Below, one piece after another: positions 1-5,991 of a stretch of DNA of 20,238 bases. The DNA is taken from IMG/VR virus record IMGVR_UViG_3300035698_005350, positions 1 to 20,238 of that record, one strand, 5' to 3'. Source of the DNA: a virus. The first letter of the stretch is position 1; each line of letters opens with the position of its first letter. The notes under the pieces were generated by a model that saw nothing but the letters and a program-made list of their open reading frames with translations, had not been told where the DNA came from and did no database searches. The translations under genes were made by a program, and so were the position numbers.

Positions 1-179
1 CCAGCATATTGAGTGAGTAACTCAAAGTCTATAATTTTACCTGATTTAAAATCTGACAGCTTTCTAACTGATACTTTAAGATGTTTACTTAATTCTAATT
101 GTGTGAAAATTTTTGCATGATTGCCATTCAATTCGGCAAGAATTTGCATATATTTTTGTTTATCTGATTCGCAAAACAT
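1..179 (-). CDS. Small helix-turn-helix protein (C-terminus beyond window)
   Basis: The reading frame starts with ATG at 179 and runs leftward off the window, giving 59 visible residues. After a polar N-terminus (MFCESDKQKYMQIL) comes a helix-turn-helix-like stretch: TQLELSKHLKVSVRKLSDF at about residues 27-45, then SGKIIDFELLTQYA. This resembles the DNA-binding core of XRE/Cro-type regulators, with a second helix beginning SVRKLSDF. It is the last visible gene of the leftward operon, and its start lies about 25 bp downstream of a TAAC/GTTA palindromic element at 199-230 that contains a promoter-like TAACTTTA. Inferred role: phage repressor or another small regulator, possibly self-regulated. 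The C-terminus, which would separate a repressor from a Cro-like protein, is not in view. Confidence 0.6.
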   Translation of the reverse strand, partial: MFCESDKQKYMQILAELNGNHAKIFTQLELSKHLKVSVRKLSDFKSGKIIDFELLTQYA

Positions 180-198
180 TGGTATCTAGTTTTTTAGA

Positions 199-230
199 TT
201 TAAAGTTACATATACAACGTAGTTAGCGTT
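199..230 (-). repeat. TAAC/GTTA palindromic element, copy 1
   Basis: Read on the minus strand, the stop codon of the lipoprotein-like gene is followed by CGCTAACTACGTTGTATATG and then TAACTTTAA. This is the same TAAC-N3-GTTA(G)-TATATG-TAAC-TTTAA arrangement as at 8629, 8866 and 10018. The inner near-palindrome GTTACATATACAAC (plus strand) is at 205-218. TAACTTTA resembles the Bacteroidetes -7 box TAnnTTTG, so the element may double as the promoter of the HTH gene at 179. Whether it is an operator, a cassette boundary or both is unknown. Confidence 0.55.
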
Positions 231-465
231 AATTTGCCATCGCTTTTACTAATTCCTCATATTCTTTAATCATTCTGCGTGTATAATATTTCGTGCTATC
301 TGCACAATTTTCCATTTCCCCAATGTCGTTATCCAATTTCGCCTCCCAGAATAAACTATCATACTTAAGCATGGTATAATATGCAACGTCATACTCTATA
401 TTTAAACTATCTACTTTTATTTGATATTCTGTTGGCTGTTTCTCTCCATTGCACCCACCGCACAA
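229..465 (-). CDS. Lipoprotein-like small protein, probably 5'-truncated
   Basis: The open frame codes for about 78 residues, and the only available start is a TTG at 465. Upstream codons back to an in-frame TAG read VLLVV, so the frame reads VLLVVLCGGC followed by NGEKQPTEYQ. That looks like the hydrophobic core and lipobox of a lipoprotein signal peptide whose positively charged N-terminus is missing. The mature part is acidic and probably helical (YYTMLKYDSLFWEAKLDNDIGEME). It overlaps the preceding leftward frame (407-601) by 59 bp in another frame, which suits a deletion junction better than normal operon packing. Alternatives are a cytoplasmic protein starting at TTG, a sequencing indel, or a decayed gene. 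Function unknown. Confidence 0.4.
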   Translation of the reverse strand: MCGGCNGEKQPTEYQIKVDSLNIEYDVAYYTMLKYDSLFWEAKLDNDIGEMENCADSTKYYTRRMIKEYEELVKAMAN

Positions 466-601
466 AACAACAAGTAAAACCTATAATCAAATCGCCTTCC
501 ACATCGTCACATATAACGTGTTCAGTCCCTGATTCGTCTAGGTCATAACTTCGCACCTGATGAATTTCTTCGCTGTCATATCTTTTTACGTATAATGCCA
601 T
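407..601 (-). CDS. Unknown 64-residue protein, tail perhaps aberrant
   Basis: ATG at 601 lies four bases after the stop of the preceding leftward gene (606), so the two are probably co-transcribed from the promoter at 993-1022. The first 40 or so residues look like a genuine soluble protein, rich in acidic residues (YDSEEIHQVRSYDLDESG, ICDDVEGDLIIG). The last 20 or so (CCFVRWVQWRETANRISNKSR) change to a basic, tryptophan-rich composition exactly where the frame overlaps the lipoprotein-like gene. The native C-terminus may therefore have been lost at a junction near 480-490. No family recognised. Confidence 0.45.
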   Translation of the reverse strand: MALYVKRYDSEEIHQVRSYDLDESGTEHVICDDVEGDLIIGFTCCFVRWVQWRETANRISNKSR

Positions 602-605
602 GATA

Positions 606-968
606 TTAGTTTTTATATGAAATTAGAAGTTCAATTTCCTTGGCAATATCCAATCCGTTGACTGTCATTTCAACAGCTTCACCGTCAAGGTAGCAAGAAA
701 CATCAATGCTGTTCATCCAGCGGCCAGTCATTTCAAAATACGACTGTTCGTCACCAGTGGCCCCATCTTCTCCTGACACACAGTAATTACCTGATACGTT
801 CAACCCTACTTCATAGTTACCTACTTTTGTGTTAATTTCAATATCAAACTCAGACACATACTCACCTCCGCCTATTGATTTACAATCACACTCTAACATA
901 GATTCATAAATCTGGTAAAATATTTTGTCGCTTAGTAAGTTGATTGATTTGATTTGTAATTCGTTCAT
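606..968 (-). CDS. Unknown 120-residue acidic early protein
   Basis: The frame is open back to 1025, but the start is placed at ATG 968 (MNELQIKSINLL) because a consensus leftward promoter lies at 993-1022, inside the longer frame. This gives an untranslated leader of about 18 nt. The protein has an N-terminal amphipathic helix (residues 1-30), then a beta-rich, very acidic part (SEFDIEINTKVGNYEVGLNVSG and a second similar strand pattern near residues 85-105) and a short helical end. It is first in the leftward operon that ends with the HTH gene. No enzymatic motif is visible. Small acidic phage proteins sometimes bind host proteins or mimic DNA, but nothing here shows that. Confidence 0.6.
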   Translation of the reverse strand: MNELQIKSINLLSDKIFYQIYESMLECDCKSIGGGEYVSEFDIEINTKVGNYEVGLNVSGNYCVSGEDGATGDEQSYFEMTGRWMNSIDVSCYLDGEAVEMTVNGLDIAKEIELLISYKN

Positions 969-992
969 GATTATTTGTTTTTTTGTACACAT

Positions 993-1022
993 CAAAGATA
1001 AAACATTAATCCGAGACACCAA
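993..1022 (-). promoter_or_regulatory. Leftward Bacteroidetes-type promoter
   Basis: On the minus strand a TTG (complement of 1020-1022) is followed after exactly 19 bp by TATCTTTG (complement of 993-1000). This is a perfect match to the Bacteroidetes promoter pattern TTG-N19-TAnnTTTG. The expected transcription start, near 986-988, puts the ATG at 968 about 18-20 nt into the message. Confidence 0.75.
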
Positions 1023-1057
1023 CAACTTATTACAAATATTTTACAATTATTATATAT

Positions 1058-1067
1058 GTTATATAAC
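1058..1067. promoter_or_regulatory. Perfect GTTATATAAC palindrome, candidate operator
   Basis: The 10-bp sequence GTTATATAAC equals its own reverse complement. It lies 2 bp upstream of the -33 box of the rightward promoter and about 35 bp upstream of the leftward one. The same GTTA...TAAC half-sites recur in the elements at 199-230, 8629-8666, 8866-8907 and 10018-10056. The position would suit a regulator controlling the divergent promoters. Binding is inferred only. Confidence 0.4.
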
Positions 1068-1069
1068 AG

Positions 1070-1099
1070 TTGCTAATTAAAAATATTATATTAATTTTA
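1070..1099 (+). promoter_or_regulatory. Rightward early promoter
   Basis: TTG at 1070-1072, a 19-bp AT-rich spacer, then TAATTTTA at 1092-1099, one mismatch from TAnnTTTG. The expected start near 1105 leaves a leader of about 18 nt before ATG 1123. It is divergent from the leftward promoter at 993-1022. Confidence 0.65.
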
Positions 1100-1122
1100 C
1101 ATCGTAATCAAAAAATATAATC

Positions 1123-1767
1123 ATGAAAAATTTCAAATTAACAACAGAAACAAAAGTAAATTTTAGTGGAATTACATTATTCAGAATTGAGGCAATTGTT
1201 GACTTCAAATCAATTAAAAAAGGAGATAAGGGTGGGTGGGTTCAAAAAGAAAGTAATCTGTTTGAGAATGCATGGGTGTTCGGTGAAGCAGAAGTGTTCG
1301 GTGAAGCAAAAGTGTTCGGTGAAGCATGGGTGTTCGGTGAAGCAGAAGTGTTCGGTGAAGCAAAAGTGTTCGGTGAAGCATGGGTGTTCAGTGAAGCAAA
1401 AGTGGCTAATAACGCAAGAGTGTTCGGGGAGGCAAGGGTGTTCGGTGAAGCAGAAGTGTCCGGGGACGCAAGAGTGACAGGACACGCAAGAGTGACCGGT
1501 AACGCAAGGGTGACCGGTAACGCAATAGTGTCCGGGAGCGCAATAGTGTCTGGTGACACATGGGAAAAATCACCCTTGCAGATACAAGGAACAAGGCACT
1601 TCGTTTGTGAGTGCAAAAAAGGATTTCTTAAAATCGGATGTAAGGTTTATTCTTTCAAAGAATGGAAAAATCATTTTAAAGCTATCGGAAAATCTGATGG
1701 ATATTCTGAATCCGAAATTAAAGAATATAAATTATATATTAATCTAGCTATTGAATTAAACAAATAA
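1123..1767 (+). CDS. YdcK-like hexapeptide-repeat beta-helix protein
   Basis: The 214-residue protein has three parts. Residues 1-51 contain AIVDFKSIKKGDKGGWV, which resembles the start of the YdcK-like family (compare the DF...VK.G..GGWV signature). Residues 52-147 are 16 uninterrupted hexapeptides of the VFGEAx/VTGNAx type, expected to fold as a left-handed beta-helix. Residues 148-214 form a basic, Cys-containing tail (CECKKGFLKIGC). No acyltransferase catalytic His was recognised, so it is more likely a structural or binding protein than an enzyme. It is the first gene after the rightward promoter at 1070 and lies 2 bp from the next gene. Homologues occur in many phages without a known role. 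The repeat is nearly perfect at DNA level, suggesting recent expansion. Confidence 0.8.
   Translation: MKNFKLTTETKVNFSGITLFRIEAIVDFKSIKKGDKGGWVQKESNLFENAWVFGEAEVFGEAKVFGEAWVFGEAEVFGEAKVFGEAWVFSEAKVANNARVFGEARVFGEAEVSGDARVTGHARVTGNARVTGNAIVSGSAIVSGDTWEKSPLQIQGTRHFVCECKKGFLKIGCKVYSFKEWKNHFKAIGKSDGYSESEIKEYKLYINLAIELNK
1276..1563 (+). repeat. Coding 18-bp tandem repeat, 16 units
   Basis: Sixteen in-frame 18-bp units begin with GTG (GTGTTCGGTGAAGCAGAA type). Units 1-3 and 4-6 form a 54-bp block duplicated essentially base for base. Later units diverge towards GTGACCGGTAACGCA. Such DNA is prone to slippage, so copy number probably varies between relatives. It has no spacers and is not a CRISPR array. 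Confidence 0.9.
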
Positions 1768-1786
1768 TCATGGGAAAAGAAAAAAT
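1764..1786 (+). repeat. 23-bp direct repeat over a start codon (copy A)
   Basis: The leader ATAATC plus the first 17 bases of the pentapeptide gene are identical to 2561-2583, the leader and start of the next gene. The two copies precisely bracket the pentapeptide gene. Confidence 0.8.
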
Positions 1787-2549
1787 TGAAATTAAAAACA
1801 GATTTACCGGGGAAGTTATTTTCGAATATGAATCAGAAAATAATACAATATCTAATACTGTAAGGGAGGCAATAAAGCAAGGGGCCAACCTGAGCTATGC
1901 CAACCTGAGCTATGCCGACCTGCACTATGCCAACATGAGCTATGCCGACCTGAGCTATGCCAACCTGAGCGATGCCGACCTGAGCTATGCCGACCTGCGC
2001 TATGCCGACCTGAGCTATGCCGACCTGAGCTATGCCAACCTGAGCTATGCCGACCTGAGCTATGCCAACCTGAGCTATGCCAACCTTAGCGATGCCAACA
2101 TGAGCGATGTCAACCTGCGCTATGCCAACCTTAGCGATGTCAACCTGCGCTATGCCAACCTTAGCGATGTCAACCTGCGCTATGCCAACCTTAGCGATGC
2201 CGATTGTGATAAATTTAAACACCTATTTTGGCATATCCCTGAGGAAGGTTCTTTTATAGCATGGAAAAAATTAGCAAACAAATATATCGCTAAGATTGAA
2301 ATCCCTGAAAATGCAAAACGTACTTCATGCCTGATTAGTCGAAAAAACCGTGCTGAGTTTGTTAAAACATTACAAATAATTGATAATAACGGTATTGAAA
2401 TAAATGAAATGTGCGGAGGAAAAGACAGTAATACAATTTATAAAGTTGGTAAAATTACAAAAGCAGATTCATATAATGATGATGTTACAATTGATTGTAC
2501 AAATGGGATTCATTTTTTCATTACACGTAGAGAGGCTAAAGAATGGTGA
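1770..2549 (+). CDS. Pentapeptide-repeat protein with DUF5758-like C-terminus
   Basis: The 259-residue protein starts MGKEKIEIKNRFTGEVIFEYE. It continues with 21 consecutive pentapeptides of the A(D/N)LSY type at residues 39-143, which should form a quadrilateral beta-helix. A globular domain follows at about 144-259: FWHIPEEGSFIAWKK, IPENAKRTS, ISRKNRAEFV, and near the end GIHFFITRREAKEW. These match what I know of DUF5758, commonly fused to pentapeptide repeats in phage and viral proteins. Pentapeptide proteins such as MfpA and Qnr mimic DNA and protect or inhibit gyrase. A similar DNA-mimic role in early infection is possible but unproven. The start lies 2 bp after the previous stop and has the ATAATCATG leader seen at several genes here. 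Confidence 0.85.
   Translation: MGKEKIEIKNRFTGEVIFEYESENNTISNTVREAIKQGANLSYANLSYADLHYANMSYADLSYANLSDADLSYADLRYADLSYADLSYANLSYADLSYANLSYANLSDANMSDVNLRYANLSDVNLRYANLSDVNLRYANLSDADCDKFKHLFWHIPEEGSFIAWKKLANKYIAKIEIPENAKRTSCLISRKNRAEFVKTLQIIDNNGIEINEMCGGKDSNTIYKVGKITKADSYNDDVTIDCTNGIHFFITRREAKEW
1884..2198 (+). repeat. Coding 15-bp tandem repeat, 21 units
   Basis: Twenty-one in-frame 15-bp units of the type GCCAACCTGAGCTAT / GCCGACCTGAGCTAT span exactly 315 bp. The last part shows a 30-bp super-repeat (GTCAACCTGCGCTAT followed by GCCAACCTTAGCGAT) present three times. The composition is clearly more GC-rich than the flanks. Slippage or unequal recombination is the likely origin. Confidence 0.9.
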
Positions 2550-2560
2550 ACTTAAAAAAT

Positions 2561-2583
2561 ATAATCATGGGAAAAGAAAAAAT
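2561..2583 (+). repeat. 23-bp direct repeat over a start codon (copy B)
   Basis: This is identical to 1764-1786. Both copies contain ATAATCATGGGAAAAG and both carry a start codon, so the two genes share the N-terminus MGKEK. Confidence 0.8.
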
Positions 2584-2716
2584 GCCGGCATGGCTTCAAA
2601 CATTATGGAACGTTAACCCTGGACTTGCTGAAAAAGCGGAAAAGTACGTTGAAAGATGGCAGGATATTGAAAGTGATATGAACAATTTAGGTATTAGAAT
2701 TTTGAAAAAAAGTTAG
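2567..2716 (+). CDS. Small 49-residue protein, unknown
   Basis: ATG 2567 to TAG 2716 encodes MGKEKMPAWLQTLWNVNPG followed by a helical, charged segment (LAEKAEKYVERWQDIESDMN) and a basic end (RILKKS). The stop is one base before the methyltransferase start, so the two are tightly coupled. The first codons and leader are a direct copy of those of the pentapeptide gene. The helical part could form a short coiled coil. No function recognised. Confidence 0.6.
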   Translation: MGKEKMPAWLQTLWNVNPGLAEKAEKYVERWQDIESDMNNLGIRILKKS

Positions 2717-2717
2717 T

Positions 2718-3395
2718 ATGGAAGTACGAAAATTTACAGGACGTTCAAACATTAACTTTTATCGGTGCGACAATATGGGATTTATGAAGGATATACCGGA
2801 TGATTATTATCCTTTGGCTATTGTTGACCCACCTTATGGTATAGATATAAATAACCAAAAGCAAGGCGAAGGCGGAGGTGTTGCTAAAAAGATTAACTAC
2901 ACAAAAAAGGATTGGGATAAACAACCACCAAGTGAAGAGTATTTTAAGGAATTAATGAGAGTAAGTAAGAACCAGATTATATTTGGGGCAAACCATTTTA
3001 TTAGTAAAATTCCATTTGATAGTAGCTGTTGGATTATTTGGGATAAAGACAATGGAAAAACTGATTTTGCTGATTGTGAACTTGCTTGGACAAGCTTTAA
3101 CACAGCAGCAAGAAAATTCAAATGGCTATGGTCTGGAATGCTTCAACAAAACATGAAACACAAAAAGAAGCGAATACACCCGACACAAAAACCAATTGAT
3201 TTGTATAGGTGGGTTTTGCAAAACTACGCGAAAGAAGGCGACAAAATCCTCGATACTCATTTAGGTTCAGCATCAATAGCAATAGCATGTTGGGATTTAA
3301 AATTCGACTTAGACGGCTGCGAAAAAGATAAGGACTATTTCGCTGATGCCTGTAACCGGGTTGATTGGCATACACGACAAACTCAATTATTCTAA
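2718..3395 (+). CDS. DNA methyltransferase, N6-adenine/N4-cytosine type
   Basis: The 225-residue protein of the N6_N4_Mtase family transfers a methyl group from S-adenosylmethionine to an exocyclic amino group in DNA. Visible motifs are DPPYG at residues 37-41 (catalytic motif IV), HPTQKP at 154-159, and LDTHLGSAS at 178-186 (motif I, SAM binding, where DPFxGSGT is usual). Catalytic motif before SAM motif is the beta-class order. The protein is short, so the target-recognition region between residues 42 and 150 is compact. No restriction endonuclease partner is adjacent; the HNH protein at 3842 looks NinG-like. It probably acts as a solitary phage methylase protecting against host restriction. 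The recognition site cannot be read from the sequence. Confidence 0.88.
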   Translation: MEVRKFTGRSNINFYRCDNMGFMKDIPDDYYPLAIVDPPYGIDINNQKQGEGGGVAKKINYTKKDWDKQPPSEEYFKELMRVSKNQIIFGANHFISKIPFDSSCWIIWDKDNGKTDFADCELAWTSFNTAARKFKWLWSGMLQQNMKHKKKRIHPTQKPIDLYRWVLQNYAKEGDKILDTHLGSASIAIACWDLKFDLDGCEKDKDYFADACNRVDWHTRQTQLF

Positions 3396-3396
3396 C

Positions 3397-3657
3397 ATGA
3401 AAAAATCAAATAACATAACCCTATTTATAACAGCATTTCTGCAAGTGTTCTTAGTTTCAGCGAACACCTTATTTATTGCAAACTTATTCTACCCCGGCAT
3501 AATTATAGCCGGGTTTGGGATAAGCTGGTTCTGGTCTGGCAATGTTAAGAAAGTAAGCTTCTCAGGGGTTAAAACAAGATTAATCTATTCGCTTGGGGCC
3601 ACAATTGGTGGCGTCTCCGGGGTATTAGTAAGTAATTTAATAAACAAAATATTTTAA
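3397..3657 (+). CDS. Small integral membrane protein
   Basis: ATG 3397 follows the methyltransferase stop by one base. An earlier in-frame ATG at 3346 lies inside the methyltransferase gene and is not used here. The 86 residues contain two or three membrane segments: about 8-30 (LFITAFLQVFLVSANTLFIA), 32-47 (PGIIIAGFGISWFW) and 63-82 (YSLGATIGGVSGVLVSNLI). A basic loop, SGNVKKVSFSGVKTR, separates the last two. The position among early genes argues against a holin, though that cannot be excluded. A role in superinfection exclusion is conceivable but unsupported. Confidence 0.65.
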   Translation: MKKSNNITLFITAFLQVFLVSANTLFIANLFYPGIIIAGFGISWFWSGNVKKVSFSGVKTRLIYSLGATIGGVSGVLVSNLINKIF

Positions 3658-3659
3658 TT

Positions 3660-3845
3660 ATGCCACGTAAAAAGAAAACCAAGACAACAGAATTGGGTTC
3701 CAGCTGGATTAAGGCCGAGAAATTGAATGAAAAAACAAAAGCTCAAAAGATACTGGATAAGGAAAAAGCAAGAGAATTGTCCGGTAATTATAAGTACATT
3801 GAAATCTGCAACCGTCCACTAACCATGAAAATGGTAAAATTATGA
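3660..3845 (+). CDS. Small basic protein, unknown
   Basis: The 61-residue protein begins MPRKKKTKTTELGSSWIKAE and continues with a lysine-rich helix (KLNEKTKAQKILDKEKARELSG). The strong positive charge suggests nucleic-acid or virion binding. Its stop overlaps the start of the HNH gene by ATGA (3842-3845), the classic sign of translational coupling. No family recognised. Confidence 0.55.
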   Translation: MPRKKKTKTTELGSSWIKAEKLNEKTKAQKILDKEKARELSGNYKYIEICNRPLTMKMVKL

Positions 3846-4369
3846 AAATCAAATTAGACTGCGGCCATGTAGTTAATTGGCTTCCTATGCAGCGTAGGAA
3901 CAGCACAATTAAGCCGAAACCTCCAAAGATGTGTAAAGCATGCAGACGTAAGGAAAATGCCAATAAGGCCCTAAAAAAGCCTACTAAGGCGAATGATACT
4001 AAATCAATAGAAAAAAGATTGGATGATGCCTGGAGCTTATTAGTAAAATTAAATGCAGGATATAAATGTGAAGTTTGCGGATCGACAAAAAACTTAAATT
4101 CTCATCATATCTTTTCTAGGGCCAAAAAATCGGTTCGTTGGGATACTGACAATGGGATATGTTTATGCGTTGGACACCATATAGGGACTTACTTCTCAGC
4201 TCACAAAACTTCTGCAACTTTTATACGCTGGTTGGTAAAATACAAAGGAGAAAAGTTTATTGATTTATTGACAGCGAAGGCAAATCAAACATCTCATTTA
4301 TCTATTTTTGAAAAGGATATAATTTTGAAGGAATTACAAGTTGAAATTAAAAAACTACAAAATGATTAA
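3842..4369 (+). CDS. NinG-like HNH protein
   Basis: The 175-residue protein has an N-terminal zinc-binding-like part (CGH at 7-9, CKAC at 31-34). Its core reads LDDAWSLLVKLNAGYKCEVCG (about 60-80), then LNSHHIFSR (85-93), RWDTDNGICLC (99-109) and HH at 112-113. CxxC pairs flanking an HH...N...HH pattern define the HNH/treble-clef nuclease fold, and the arrangement resembles NinG/Rap-type phage recombination nucleases, which cut branched DNA. A homing HNH endonuclease is less likely because the gene is packed in the operon without disrupting anything. It overlaps both neighbours by a few bases, so it is translationally coupled. Confidence 0.75.
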   Translation: MKIKLDCGHVVNWLPMQRRNSTIKPKPPKMCKACRRKENANKALKKPTKANDTKSIEKRLDDAWSLLVKLNAGYKCEVCGSTKNLNSHHIFSRAKKSVRWDTDNGICLCVGHHIGTYFSAHKTSATFIRWLVKYKGEKFIDLLTAKANQTSHLSIFEKDIILKELQVEIKKLQND

Positions 4370-4544
4370 AATACAACAAAAAGCAACTGAACGTGTAAAT
4401 GAGTGTCTGGAAAGGAATTTGTTCAATAAAACAGAACTGTCACAATTCCTTGGACTTACCAGACCTACACTTAATCTTCGTCTTAAGAAAAGCAATTGGA
4501 GGAGAAAAGAGATTAAGATAATTTTTAGTATTACTGAATTTTAA
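4362..4544 (+). CDS. Small helix-turn-helix protein
   Basis: ATG 4362 overlaps the end of the HNH gene (ATGATTAA). The 60-residue product carries FNKTELSQFLGLTRPTLNLR, a textbook helix-turn-helix (about residues 22-42), then a basic segment (LKKSNWRRKEIK). It is small enough to be Cro-like or an accessory DNA-binding protein. Being at the end of the early operon and before an intergenic promoter, it may control the next unit. An earlier ATG at 4341 lies inside the HNH gene and is disfavoured. Confidence 0.65.
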   Translation: MIKIQQKATERVNECLERNLFNKTELSQFLGLTRPTLNLRLKKSNWRRKEIKIIFSITEF

Positions 4545-4578
4545 AGTAACATTAAAGGCTTTATATCAATAAAAAGAT

Positions 4579-4586
4579 TACATTTG
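4579..4586 (+). promoter_or_regulatory. Promoter -7 box before 4640
   Basis: TACATTTG is an exact TAnnTTTG match in the 95-bp gap between two genes. No TTG sits at the usual distance upstream, so the -33 box is weak or absent. Transcription would start near 4593, some 47 nt before ATG 4640. Confidence 0.45.
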
Positions 4587-4639
4587 TAGTACCGGATTGA
4601 AAGATTCGGTATTATTTGAACTTAAAAACAACATTTAGT

Positions 4640-4795
4640 ATGAAAAGAATAATAATCAGGAAAGACTTAATGAGTAAATCTGAATATTCTAAAAAATATA
4701 GAATAAACAGAACTTCAATTGACAAGAAAATCAGGGACGGCGAATTAGTAGTTGAAGAAATATCAGGTACACATTATATTAAACTATCTATGTAG
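4640..4795 (+). CDS. Small DNA-binding-like protein (51 residues)
   Basis: ATG 4640 to TAG 4795 encodes MKRIIIRKDLMSKSEYSKKY, then RINRTSIDKKIRDGELVVEE and ISGTHYIKLSM. The pattern of a helix, a turn and RTSIDKKIRDGEL is typical of short winged-helix/excisionase-like or MerR-like DNA-binding folds, in which the end reports 'I...HYIKL'. It sits between a promoter-like box and the helicase gene. This is a fold impression only; function not known. Confidence 0.55.
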   Translation: MKRIIIRKDLMSKSEYSKKYRINRTSIDKKIRDGELVVEEISGTHYIKLSM

Positions 4796-4831
4796 TTTTT
4801 TTTTGGCATTAGACTTTTACAAATTGTAAAT

Positions 4832-5989
4832 ATGAAATATAAATTAAGAGATTATCAATTAGATTCAGCAAGAGCAGCAGTTGACTATTTCAAAGAAGAT
4901 AGTAAAAAGAATGCGATGATTGTTCTACCTACTGGTTCAGGGAAGAGTTTAGTAATAGCAGAGATTGCATATAATTTACAAGAACCTGTAATAATATTTC
5001 AACCATCAAAAGAAATATTGGAGCAAAACTTTGCAAAACTTCAATCCTATGGAATAATGGATTGTTCGATTTATTCAGCTTCTTTTAATTCAAAAAAAAT
5101 AAGTAGAATTACACTAGCCACTATTGGCAGCGTAAGAAATAAACCTGAATTATTCACTCATTTCAAAAACATAATAATTGACGAATGCCATTTAGTAAAT
5201 GCAAAAAAGGGAATGTACAGTGAATTTTTAAGCAGTATTCCTTGTAAGGTGTTAGGATTAACTGCAACTCCTTATAGATTGACTACGGACGGTTTTGGAG
5301 GATCTATTTTAAAATTCCTAACCAGAACCAGACCAAGAGTATTTAATGACTTAATTTATTTTAGTCAAGTTTCAGAATTATTAGAACGTGGATATTTAAG
5401 TAAGATTGATTATTATCAGATAAAAGCAGTTGATACAAATCAATTACAACTAAACACAACCGGAGCCGACTACACGGATACTTCTGTCAAAAAACATTAC
5501 AAAGATATTCAGTTTCCAAATAAGCTGATTGAAATTATATCCAGGTTAATTAACGCTGACAGGCAAAATATTTTAGTATTTACAAGGTTTATAGAAGAGG
5601 CTCAATTTGTTGTTGATAATATGAACGGGGTTGCTAAAATAGTAACAGGGAAAACAAAGAAAAAAGACCGTGAAGTATTACTGGAAGATTTTAAGTCAGG
5701 CAAAACAAAGGTGATGGTGAATGTCGGAGTATTGACTACTGGATTTGATTTCCCGGAACTATCAACAATTGTATTAGCCAGACCTACCCGATCGCTTGCA
5801 TTGTATTATCAAATGGTTGGAAGAGGGATAAGGCCATATAAAAATAAAAAATCTGCATGGATAGTTGATTTATGCGAGAATTATAAACGATTTGGGAAAG
5901 TTGAAGATTTAAAATTAACATCTTCGAAGACTAATTTATGGTATATAGAGAGCAATAAAAAACAGTTAACTAATGTTTACTACGATTAA
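4832..5989 (+). CDS. SF2 DEAD/DEAH-type helicase
   Basis: The 385-residue superfamily 2 ATPase has all main motifs in order: RDYQLDS (Q-like, 6-12), PTGSGKS (Walker A, 33-39), DECH (Walker B, 117-120), TATPYR (motif III, 144-149), TTGFDFP (motif V, 302-308) and QMVGRGIRP (motif VI, 327-335). It resembles phage and RadD-like helicases that unwind branched DNA or assist replication. No extra domain is attached. It heads the replication block, 2 bp from the initiator gene. The short TTG/TACAAATTG stretch before the start might be a weak promoter. Confidence 0.88.
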   Translation: MKYKLRDYQLDSARAAVDYFKEDSKKNAMIVLPTGSGKSLVIAEIAYNLQEPVIIFQPSKEILEQNFAKLQSYGIMDCSIYSASFNSKKISRITLATIGSVRNKPELFTHFKNIIIDECHLVNAKKGMYSEFLSSIPCKVLGLTATPYRLTTDGFGGSILKFLTRTRPRVFNDLIYFSQVSELLERGYLSKIDYYQIKAVDTNQLQLNTTGADYTDTSVKKHYKDIQFPNKLIEIISRLINADRQNILVFTRFIEEAQFVVDNMNGVAKIVTGKTKKKDREVLLEDFKSGKTKVMVNVGVLTTGFDFPELSTIVLARPTRSLALYYQMVGRGIRPYKNKKSAWIVDLCENYKRFGKVEDLKLTSSKTNLWYIESNKKQLTNVYYD

Positions 5990-5991
5990 TT

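Noticed and set aside
606-1025. Longer start (ATG 1025) for the leftward 120-residue gene
   Set aside because: A perfect leftward promoter at 993-1022 would lie inside the coding region; ATG 968 fits it.
1210-1616. Long minus-strand and shifted frames across the hexapeptide repeat
   Set aside because: They are open only because an 18-bp in-frame repeat repeats in all frames; products are low-complexity (for example CFTEH repeats).
1276-2198. Tandem repeats as a CRISPR array
   Set aside because: Units are contiguous 15- and 18-bp coding repeats with no unique spacers.
1833-2222. Minus-strand frame of 129 codons across the pentapeptide repeat
   Set aside because: Mirror of the 15-bp repeat, giving a GIAQV repeat with no start context or promoter.
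2974-2985. TATATTTG inside the methyltransferase gene as a promoter
   Set aside because: No TTG at the right distance, and chance matches to TAnnTTTG are expected in AT-rich coding DNA.
3491-3515. Hairpin CCCGGC/GCCGGG followed by GTTTGG as a terminator
   Set aside because: It lies inside a well-supported membrane-protein gene and lacks a T tract.
2718-4369. Restriction-modification system from methyltransferase plus HNH protein
   Set aside because: Two genes separate them, and the HNH protein has the NinG-like layout with CxxC pairs; more consistent with a solitary methylase and a recombination nuclease.
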